Of a DNA stretch of 64,000 nt, positions 57,650 through 64,000 are shown piece by piece. Below the pieces are notes generated by a model. The model was given only the letters and a program-made list of their open reading frames with translations. It did no database searches and was not told where the DNA came from. Position 1 is the stretch's first letter; each line of letters opens with the position of its first letter. The stretch covers positions 1-64,000 of the forward strand of contig DYJD01000017.1 in NCBI GenBank assembly GCA_020723325.1, given 5' to 3'. This DNA comes from Desulfosudis oleivorans (GTDB lineage: Bacteria; Desulfobacterota; Desulfobacteria; Desulfobacterales; SURF-7). The position numbers and the translations under genes are program-made.

Positions 57650-58285
57650 TTAGGAATTTTTCAAGACGATTCTGAATATAACGCTGCCGGCATTGCGAAA
57701 AAGGTCGATGGCTCTTTCCAGCAGATCATAGAGATCTTTTAAAATAAAAATATTGAGTGGTTCTTTGCCGTGTCGTTGAACCAATTCCCAGGTCATTTCC
57801 AGCAAAAGCTTATCGCCGTCCGCCTCCAGGGACAAAAGCCGTTCATTCTGGCTTTTGATGATTTCAAGCTTGGGGTTGCGGCGCAGGGATTTAATCATTT
57901 GGGTCAAGGTTTCAGCCTGAAGCTCCAGGATTTCGATTTGAAATACAAATGATTCCCGGGTGGGCATGCAGCTTTGAAAAAGGCTTAATCTCTCTGTGAA
58001 TTTCTCCAAATTTTTCGGTATTTTATATAGAGCAAAAGAAAGCGACTCAACATCTTCGCGCTCTAAAGGGGTTATAAAGGTCTTGCACAACTCCTCGGTG
58101 ATCTCTTGGGCGATCTTGGTTTCATTCCGTCTGCTTTTATAAAATTTTTCCGTGGCAGAGTCGGAATTGGGGGCTGTTACCAGTTCCGCCAAGGCCACGA
58201 CGCTTTTTTGAACCTCGTCGGCGCTGGCCTCCAACAGATCGAAAATTTTTTCATCTTTGGTTAAAAACCGCTGCAAAGAGATCAT
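57650..58285 (-). CDS. DUF47-family protein (PhoU-like), Pit accessory
   Basis: The ATG at 58285 behind GGAAAGGATGG gives 211 residues. A helical bundle with ASADEVQKSVVALAELV, SRRNETKIAQEITEELC and FVTPLEREDVESL-like TPLEREDVESLSFAL matches DUF47, related to PhoU. These proteins modulate Pit-type transport. It precedes and probably cotranscribes with the phosphate transporter. Confidence 0.9.
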   Translation of the reverse strand: MISLQRFLTKDEKIFDLLEASADEVQKSVVALAELVTAPNSDSATEKFYKSRRNETKIAQEITEELCKTFITPLEREDVESLSFALYKIPKNLEKFTERLSLFQSCMPTRESFVFQIEILELQAETLTQMIKSLRRNPKLEIIKSQNERLLSLEADGDKLLLEMTWELVQRHGKEPLNIFILKDLYDLLERAIDLFRNAGSVIFRIVLKNS

Positions 58286-58532
58286 TTTCCATCCTTTCCT
58301 TTTTCTGTGGCTGAAACTTTTTTTTGCACACCTATATACCAAATTATTTTTGTTTTACAATCTTCATTTTCAATCTTCAGATAAATCCATTTTCAGAAGC
58401 ACAGCCATTTACCAGATGCGCGATTGATTTTCAATTGCTTTATCCGGAAAAACGACACAGTGGGAAAAAAAGGTAACTGGGTATGAAAAAATCGTATTCT
58501 CAATGAGAAAATTGTGAATGCACGATAGCAAG

Positions 58533-58546
58533 AATGCGTACGCATT
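58533..58546. promoter_or_regulatory. Palindromic upstream site near a sigma54-type promoter
   Basis: AATGCGTACGCATT is a perfect 14-base palindrome 164 bases upstream of the -24 element. An activator-binding site is a fair inference. The surrounding gap 58286-58813 holds this, the promoter below and nothing else recognised. Confidence 0.5.
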
Positions 58547-58709
58547 ATACCCAATGCGACTTTGGGGCAGCCATCAATGCATAATCCTGGAAGTTCTTTC
58601 CAGAAAAGCATAGGCACAGGCAACTACAGATATTTTATCCTTTTTCACCCCTTGTTATTTCTGTTCTGCCCGGATGATTTTTGCCCCGTCATCTAAATGG
58701 GGAAATTTA

Positions 58710-58725
58710 TGGCATGGGCCTTGCT
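58710..58725 (+). promoter_or_regulatory. Sigma54-type -24/-12 promoter of the VPLPA-CTERM gene
   Basis: TGGCATGGGCCTTGCT matches the RpoN pattern TGGCAY-N5-TTGCW at every invariant base. The downstream gene starts 88 bases later. Confidence 0.75.
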
Positions 58726-58813
58726 GTCCTGCCAATGAATTCGGCTCTGATCCGATAAACACATCTCAGCAACCTTTTTCGTAATTATATTAAAACCATC
58801 AAAGGGAGGTAAA

Positions 58814-59272
58814 ATGAGGAAAAAAATTATGAAAACATGTAACCAAATGTTGTTCATCGCCGCGCTGGTCTTATTGCTGGGGTCTGCATCCCAGGCCGCC
58901 GTGATTTTTGAAACCACCGACTATATCAGTGGAAGGGAAGGAAAAAAATACGAATTCCATTCCCCCCAGGGGCATAATAATTCTATCGTTACCCTGACGG
59001 ATTTGTCCTGGGGTCCGCTGGACTTTGATTTTATCGGTCTATCCGTTTCAACTTCCACCCAAACCTTGGGGCATTTGACAAATCCAGGCAGTTTTTCCTT
59101 CAACATCCTTCCCGATACCACCTATTTTTGCAATGTATTCGGTATCGGCGGCGGTGAATTCGACACTGGTTTGTACGGTGTTCAGGTTACGGCAGCACCG
59201 GTTCCGGCAGCTCTAGGACTGTTTGCTTCCGGGCTGATTGCCTTGGTGGCTATTAAAAGAAGATCAGCTTAA
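58814..59272 (+). CDS. VPLPA-CTERM-like exosortase substrate
   Basis: The 152-residue product has a signal peptide (about 1-28, ending ASQAA), a short beta-rich mature domain (DYISGREGKKYEFHS, FDFIGLSVSTS) and a C-terminal signal PVPAALGLFASGLIALVA with a basic KRRSA end. This is the VPxxA-type variant of PEP-CTERM. GGGAGGTAAA precedes the ATG. Sigma54 control of such proteins together with exosortase systems is known in PEP-CTERM bacteria. A terminator follows. Confidence 0.8.
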   Translation: MRKKIMKTCNQMLFIAALVLLLGSASQAAVIFETTDYISGREGKKYEFHSPQGHNNSIVTLTDLSWGPLDFDFIGLSVSTSTQTLGHLTNPGSFSFNILPDTTYFCNVFGIGGGEFDTGLYGVQVTAAPVPAALGLFASGLIALVAIKRRSA

Positions 59273-59291
59273 TTCGCAATACAATTCTATG

Positions 59292-59330
59292 AAAGCAGAG
59301 GTTCTCGCTTGGAGACTCTGCTTTTCTTTT
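59292..59330 (+). terminator. Intrinsic terminator after the VPLPA-CTERM gene
   Basis: AAAGCAGAG and CTCTGCTTT (59292-59300 and 59316-59324) form a 9-bp stem around a 15-base loop, followed by TTCTTTTTAATTTTTTT. Confidence 0.7.
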
Positions 59331-59368
59331 TAATTTTTTTTTATTGACCTTGATCGTCTCTTGGCCCT

Positions 59369-59423
59369 TATCGCGGCTGGAAGCCGCTCCCACAATGGGA
59401 GGGGCGGAAGCCTATCCCACAAT
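59369..59423. repeat. GCGGCTGGAAGCCGC repeat, copy 2 plus a degenerate copy
   Basis: Bases 59369-59394 match 754-779 exactly; a degenerate second unit (GGGGCGGAAGCC and ATCCCACA) follows directly. The gap 59273-59600 otherwise holds nothing recognised. Confidence 0.75.
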
Positions 59424-59600
59424 TTGGGGTGGCCGGAACGATGATCAAGGTTTTTTTATTTTCGGCATATTGAAGTTTTTAAATAAATCGTTATAATTTG
59501 GTATTAAAAAAAAGCTGATGATTTCAGCTCTATCTTCAATTCCAATTCATTGCAGACTTTGTAAAGGCCGCTCCGCAAACCAAACAGAGATTGGAATGCC

Positions 59601-61781
59601 ATGAACAAACAAGCATATTCAACCGACCTAATGACCATTGGCAAACAGGCTTTGGAATACACTGAAGATGCTTTTCAGCGCACCATTTTATTCTGGGACA
59701 TCCTGCGACAACGAGGCAACATCTACTTCGATCACCTGATCAGCGGGCAACCCCCGGTGCTGGTATTCAAATATGAAATCATCATATCCGGGAAATCCTT
59801 GGCGCGACCAGTAAATTATGACCTGGCCCAGATTATCGACCATCGCGCCGGCGGCTCTGAAAAACGCATCCTTACCGACGAAAACAGACAATACCCCAAG
59901 GTCAGGGCCAATCGCACCGAAACCCATCCAAAGCGGCCCATTGTCATTATCGATCCCAGGGCCGGCCACGGCCCTGGGATCGGCGGCTCCAAACGGAATT
60001 CGGAAATCGGAATGGCTCTGGATGCCGGCCACCCGGTTTACTTCATTCTTTTCCACACTTACCCGCAACCGGATCAAACCTTGGCCGATGTGGTCAATGC
60101 CGAAATCGCCTTTTTGTCGGAAATCCGCAGGCGCCATCCGGAAACGGAAAAACCGGCGGTTATTGGGAACTGCCAGGGCGGCTGGGCCGCCGCCCTGCTA
60201 GGGGCTTCCAGGCCTGATATCGTCGGGCCGCTGGTATTAAACGGCTCTCCCTTGTCCTACTGGGCCGGAGTGGAGGGCAAAAATCCCATGCGCTACCGCG
60301 GCGGCTTGAACGGAGGCACCTGGACAGCCAGTTTATGGAGTGATTTGGGCGGCGGTCTTTTTGACGGTGCCAATCTGGTGGCTGGTTTTGAGGAACTCAA
60401 TCCGGCCAATACACTGTGGACCAAGCAATACAATCTATATAAAAATGTAGATACGGAAGAAAAACGCTTTCTGGATTTTGAAAAATGGTGGGGCGGCTTT
60501 TTCTATATGACTGCAGAAGAAATTCATTTTATCGTGGAAAGCCTGTTCGTGGGCAACCGCCTGGAACAGGGCTTGCTGGAGCTGGATAAGCATCAAAAAA
60601 TCAGCTTAAAAAACATCCACGACCCAATTCTGGTTTTCGCCTCTTCAGGAGATAACATCACCCCGCCCCAGCAGGCTTTGAACTGGATCCTGAAGGTCTG
60701 GAAATCCGTGGAGGAAATCAAACAACATCAACAAGTGATCGTATATCTGCTGCATGAAACCATCGGCCATCTGGGCATTTTCGTTTCCGGTCAGGTTTCC
60801 AAAAAGGAACATAAGGAAATCATCGGCAGCATTGATCTGATCGAATATTTAGCCCCAGGTTTGTACGAGATGGTCATTGCCCCCGGAGATTCACAGGATG
60901 AATACCGGGTTCAATTCGAAGAAAGGGATTTTAAAGATATCTTACAATTGGACGACCATTTGGACGACGAGGATTTTCGCATTGTCGCGGCTGTATCGGA
61001 ACGTTTGGATGCTTGCTATGGCTGCCATATCCGGCCATTGCTCAAGCCCTGGATCAATGAACTCTCGGCAGAGTTCATCCGCCAAACGCATCCCTTGCGT
61101 ATGTCCAGGTATTTATTTTCCGACCTGAATCCCTTTCTGGTGCAGCTTCAGTCCTGGGTTCCGGTTGTGAAGGAAAGCCGCAAAGCAGCGGCACCGGACA
61201 ATCCCTTTGCGCTTTTTGAAACCTTCTGTGCCGATATGATGACCACTTGCCTGAACCTGTACCGGGATCTGCGGGATCAAACCCAGGAATTCATCTTTTA
61301 CAGCATTTACCGCAATCCCTGGCTGGAATTCTTTTTCAGCAGCGAGCTGGCCGCTAAAATAGAAGAAGACCAAAAAGAGTATCAAGATAAAAAAGATAAA
61401 TTTTGGCAACAGCACATTGAAAAAGGAGGATTTCTAGAAGGCGTATTGCGGATCATGATCGCCATGACCAATGCCGACCATATCTATGAAAAAAAAGAAT
61501 TGAACACCATCCGCAATATCATCATCGGTCACAATATCCTTACCAAAACCACGGAAGTTCAACTAAAAAGCAAAATCCGGGAACAAATGCGTCTGCTGCA
61601 AATCGACCGTGAAAAAGCCATTGCAGTCTTGCCCAGCCTGATCCGATCGCCGGAAAACCGCCTGACGGCCATTGCCGTGGCCAATGCCTTGATTTCCGAA
61701 GACGATGCGCCCAATCAGGAGGGGAAAGGATTGCTGGAACACATCACCGCATTGCTGGAAGACCGCAAGACTTTATATTGA
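59601..61781 (+). CDS. DUF3141 protein (PHA synthase-like hydrolase with TerB-like C-terminus)
   Basis: The 726-residue product has an alpha/beta-hydrolase core at about 50-430: IDPRAGHGPGIGG, the nucleophile elbow GNCQGGW with a cysteine as in PHA synthase (GxCxG), an aspartate in SSGDNITPP and the likely catalytic His in TIGHLGIF. The C-terminal 130 residues (LRIMIAMTNADHIYEKKELNT and ALISEDD) resemble the TerB tellurite-resistance helical fold. DUF3141 proteins are uncharacterised. It may act on polyhydroxyalkanoate or another acyl polymer (inference). The short 61788 gene follows after 6 bases. Confidence 0.85.
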   Translation: MNKQAYSTDLMTIGKQALEYTEDAFQRTILFWDILRQRGNIYFDHLISGQPPVLVFKYEIIISGKSLARPVNYDLAQIIDHRAGGSEKRILTDENRQYPKVRANRTETHPKRPIVIIDPRAGHGPGIGGSKRNSEIGMALDAGHPVYFILFHTYPQPDQTLADVVNAEIAFLSEIRRRHPETEKPAVIGNCQGGWAAALLGASRPDIVGPLVLNGSPLSYWAGVEGKNPMRYRGGLNGGTWTASLWSDLGGGLFDGANLVAGFEELNPANTLWTKQYNLYKNVDTEEKRFLDFEKWWGGFFYMTAEEIHFIVESLFVGNRLEQGLLELDKHQKISLKNIHDPILVFASSGDNITPPQQALNWILKVWKSVEEIKQHQQVIVYLLHETIGHLGIFVSGQVSKKEHKEIIGSIDLIEYLAPGLYEMVIAPGDSQDEYRVQFEERDFKDILQLDDHLDDEDFRIVAAVSERLDACYGCHIRPLLKPWINELSAEFIRQTHPLRMSRYLFSDLNPFLVQLQSWVPVVKESRKAAAPDNPFALFETFCADMMTTCLNLYRDLRDQTQEFIFYSIYRNPWLEFFFSSELAAKIEEDQKEYQDKKDKFWQQHIEKGGFLEGVLRIMIAMTNADHIYEKKELNTIRNIIIGHNILTKTTEVQLKSKIREQMRLLQIDREKAIAVLPSLIRSPENRLTAIAVANALISEDDAPNQEGKGLLEHITALLEDRKTLY

Positions 61782-61787
61782 ACTGAA

Positions 61788-62204
61788 ATGAACAGAAAAA
61801 TGACAACACCCAGCTTGAGCAAAACCATCCCACTAGCCAATGGTCAATCCCTCGAGATATTAGATGCTTCTCGCAAAGTGGCCGGAGATGCCTGGCTGGT
61901 GAAAATCATCTTTAGAATGGAAGTGGCCGTCAACGACCTTACCTTTTCAGAAACAGGCACAAAAAAGATCAAGCCATCCGAAATAAAAGCGGCACTAGGA
62001 CCGTCGGTTGTTCTTGAAGTGATCCGTGAAAGAAACTTCATTCATGAAACAGTCAAGGATGCAACCGCTGAAAATCTTGTAAACGATTACCTGCGACATA
62101 TCCTTGACTATATCTCAAAGGCAGATTTTCCGGAAAAATTCGTCATCCGGAAATTTATGGAATTCATAACTGCTCAGGAGTTAAGGCTGAAGGCTGAAGC
62201 CTGA
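61788..62204 (+). CDS. Small hypothetical protein downstream of DUF3141
   Basis: The 138-residue product has a strand-rich first half (SKTIPLANGQSLEI, AWLVKIIFRMEVAV) and a helical second half (KAALGPSVVLEVIRERNFIHE, NDYLRHILDYISKAD). No signal or membrane segments. I do not recognise it; its close neighbour DUF3141 suggests a partner. The last residues RLKAEA and the stop are encoded by the TGAAGGCTGAAG repeat at 62181-62204. Confidence 0.65.
   Translation: MNRKMTTPSLSKTIPLANGQSLEILDASRKVAGDAWLVKIIFRMEVAVNDLTFSETGTKKIKPSEIKAALGPSVVLEVIRERNFIHETVKDATAENLVNDYLRHILDYISKADFPEKFVIRKFMEFITAQELRLKAEA
62181..62204. repeat. GGCTGAAGGCTGAAGCC repeat copy at a gene end
   Basis: Repeat unit in frame with the 61788-62204 gene; its TGA is the stop. 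Compare RLKAED at the end of the cysteine desulfurase. Confidence 0.7.
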
Positions 62205-62242
62205 AAGGGATGTTCCTTTGATATTCTGTCTCCTGCCCCCGA

Positions 62243-62797
62243 TTACTTCCCTACCATATGAATCAAACGCTGGGCGGTTTCACCCTCTTCCCGCCAATAC
62301 CAGCAGGTATTGATCATGAATTGCTTCATCAATTCCGGTGAGAAGTCACCGGACATGGGACGTTGGGCCAGAAAAGACCAGTAGCCGTGCATGGCCGCCG
62401 GCGCCATGGCCTGCAGCAATGTGGCCATATGCTGGCAACCATCCTTGCCGCCCAGGGCCTCCTTGATCTTGCGATTGATTCCTCCGGCAATGGCGGTCCC
62501 CTGAAATGCTTGAAGATGCTTCAAGGTTTCATCACATTCCCGGGAAGGGACCGTAATCAGCTCCCCCTCGATTTCAGCAATGACCAGGAACAAGCTCTCC
62601 ACCCGCATGCGCACTACAATGTGATGGAACTCCCCGGGCCGGCATTTTTCCCCGAAAAGGTCATAATGGGGTTGCCAAAGATGGTCTTTTAATACCCCCT
62701 CCACAATCACACTTTGCGGATCATCACAGGCATAGGTGCAGACTTCCATGTTCCGACTATGAATTTTTTCGGTTTTTCTACAGCTCAATTGCGACAT
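62243..62797 (-). CDS. DUF2889-like hypothetical protein
   Basis: The ATG at 62797 behind AAGGAGGGG gives 184 residues. RNMEVCTYACDDPQSVIVEGVLKD and ESLFLVIAEIEGELI fit the DUF2889 pattern, followed by a Cys-rich GGKDGCQHMATLLQAM helix. No signal peptide or membrane segment. DUF2889 proteins have no known function. Confidence 0.65.
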   Translation of the reverse strand: MSQLSCRKTEKIHSRNMEVCTYACDDPQSVIVEGVLKDHLWQPHYDLFGEKCRPGEFHHIVVRMRVESLFLVIAEIEGELITVPSRECDETLKHLQAFQGTAIAGGINRKIKEALGGKDGCQHMATLLQAMAPAAMHGYWSFLAQRPMSGDFSPELMKQFMINTCWYWREEGETAQRLIHMVGK

Positions 62798-63115
62798 GGG
62801 CCGACCCCTCCTTATTCCTCTTTCCGGCATTACCCGGTTTTGATATTCCGTCTTGTGTTTCGTATAAATAGCGTGCTCATGATCTATGATTTGGACTTAG
62901 GCCCGTCCTAGATATAATCTAAATTTCTTAAAGTCAATGCGGAAATTCGGCGATGAAAGGATCAAAAATATCCGCTGCCGCAATCAAGATCAGGGAATTC
63001 AAATGCGGGACAAATTTGTACTTGCCATAAATCGTTGGTTTTCGTAATAACGGAATCAAGGAACGACCTTCGGCAGACTTTGGATGTGTCACCACCCATG
63101 GGAAAGGAGTGCGGC
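62798..63115. other. Gene-free gap
   Basis: This 318-base stretch between two divergent genes shows no convincing gene, repeat or RNA. It probably holds the two promoters, which were not resolved. Confidence 0.6.
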
Positions 63116-63544
63116 ATGGCAAAAGAGCGTATCATCGGCGCATGGAAATTGGTCCAATTCGAGCTTTCCGACCCCAACGGCAACCATATTTATCCTTTTG
63201 GAAAGGAATGTATCGGTTTTGCCGTTTTTGACAAGAGCGGCCACATGTCGGTTCAAATCATGCACCCCCAGCGCCCGGTTTTCAAAACCGATTTGCCCAC
63301 GGCCGAGGAGATCCATGCCGCCTACTCCACCTTCACCGGCTATTGCGGTGAATATGAAGTGAACGAAGCAGAGGGCTCCTTGACCACCAAAGTAAAAGTA
63401 GCCTTGGATCCCCGTTGGGTGGGGACGGATCAACTAAGATACTTTCAGTTGGACGGCAATCGCATGACCCTGCTGACTCCCCTGCTGGAAGTAGCCGGGA
63501 TCAAATTCAAAGCCAAACTGGACTGGCAAAAGATCGAGCAATAA
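63116..63544 (+). CDS. Lipocalin-like domain protein
   Basis: The ATG at 63116 with AAAGGAGTG upstream gives 142 residues. IIGAWKLVQFELSDPNGN, GHMSVQIMHPQRP, FTGYCGEYEVNEAEG and the final LDWQKIE match the Lipocalin_5-type family of small beta-barrel proteins, which have no signal peptide here. The ligand is unknown. It is divergent from the DUF2889 gene. Confidence 0.82.
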   Translation: MAKERIIGAWKLVQFELSDPNGNHIYPFGKECIGFAVFDKSGHMSVQIMHPQRPVFKTDLPTAEEIHAAYSTFTGYCGEYEVNEAEGSLTTKVKVALDPRWVGTDQLRYFQLDGNRMTLLTPLLEVAGIKFKAKLDWQKIEQ

Positions 63545-63552
63545 ATCCGTGT

Positions 63553-64000
63553 TTAGTATTTGATCCGGGCATAATAGGTCTTGCGGGAAGCGGCCATGGC
63601 CTCCTGCAGAGTCAGAATGCCTTTTTCCGCCAGCAGTGGAATCATTTTCAAAAACAATTTGGCCGTGGCAACAGCATCCCCCATGGCCGTATGCCGGCCC
63701 ACAATGGCTACTCCCAGACGTTCGGCAATGGCTTCCAGGGTATGATCCTCTTGGGCTGGATGGATCACCGCCGAGAGCAGCAGGGTGTCGAGCACCGGAT
63801 TGGTGAAACGGATGCCGGTGGATTCCTCCTTGACCTGGAGCATGCGCATATCAAAGGCGGCGTTGTGGGCCACCAGGATCGTATCCGCGGCAAAGCGTTG
63901 AAAGCGCGGCAGCACTTTATCGATGCTTGGATGATCTTTCAGCATCTCTGCCTGAATACCGTGAATGCGAAGGGATGACGACGAAATCGTCCTTTTGGGG
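63553..64000 (-). CDS. DnaQ-like 3'-5' exonuclease, cut by the window edge
   Basis: The frame on the minus strand is open through the right edge; an ATG at 63945 is probably internal, because upstream residues SSLRIHGIQAE match the normal epsilon/DnaQ sequence. Motifs ExoII (AHNAAFDMRML) and ExoIII (HTAMGDAVATAKLF) are present, and ExoI must lie outside. It has RNase T/epsilon-type nuclease activity by family. Whether it is a stand-alone or fused protein cannot be seen. Confidence 0.85.
   Translation of the reverse strand, partial: PKRTISSSSLRIHGIQAEMLKDHPSIDKVLPRFQRFAADTILVAHNAAFDMRMLQVKEESTGIRFTNPVLDTLLLSAVIHPAQEDHTLEAIAERLGVAIVGRHTAMGDAVATAKLFLKMIPLLAEKGILTLQEAMAASRKTYYARIKY

Overview
The window reads like an accessory-rich stretch of chromosome from a Gram-negative anaerobe, most likely a Desulfobacterota (delta-proteobacterial, Desulfobacterales-like) species. 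The clues are a 14-subunit-type complex I cluster with a HydB-like NuoF, a fused SecD-SecF, PEP-CTERM and VPLPA-CTERM type exosortase substrates, many sensor kinases, a DUF3141 protein and intergenic DNA crowded with short dispersed repeats. This placement is inference from gene content; no rRNA, tRNA or CRISPR array was seen. Both ends cut genes: an ArsR-type regulator on the left and a DnaQ-type exonuclease on the right.

Layout. 0-5.6 kb: small genes (GIY-YIG protein, Cys-rich protein, hypothetical membrane or periplasmic proteins) and a minus-strand trio of DUF4349-type envelope proteins. 5.6-8.2 kb: TetR regulator, ABC1/UbiB kinase-like protein and FMN-binding PPOX-like protein. 8.2-20.8 kb, mostly minus strand: cache protein, DinB, cysteine desulfurase, rhodanese, a BvgS-like sensor kinase overlapping a response regulator-diguanylate cyclase, a GDPD, a MoxR ATPase with a VWA protein. 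21-27.6 kb: zinc-ribbon protein, a polar amino acid ABC transporter and a 7TMR-DISM hybrid kinase. 27.6-31 kb: a YtfJ/DUF2953 pair, a PEP-CTERM protein, an outer-membrane barrel and a repeat-dense gap. 31-34.4 kb: SecDF and DedA. 34.4-50.2 kb: the complex I operon with a consensus sigma70-like promoter and an intrinsic terminator. 50.2-58.3 kb: solute-binding protein with ABC-F ATPase, cupin, AraC regulator with a ferredoxin-type protein, DedA, and DUF47 with a Pit phosphate transporter. 58.3-64 kb: VPLPA-CTERM protein behind a sigma54-type promoter, DUF3141 protein, and small genes.

The most notable system is the complex I operon: nuoA-B-C, a HycB-like polyferredoxin, nuoE-F, a short NuoG-like protein that lacks the His-Cys3 (N5) site and the molybdopterin-type domain, nuoD-H-I-J-K, then four antiporter-like subunits (MrpD/NuoL-like, NuoL-like, NuoM, NuoN) with a small two-helix membrane protein between the first two. 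This suggests a remodelled electron wire and an extra ion-pumping module.

The second theme is repeats. At least eight dispersed repeat families are visible. Many copies sit exactly at gene 3' ends, and in five genes the repeat itself provides the stop codon; a 28-bp palindrome copy lies in frame inside a DUF4349 gene.
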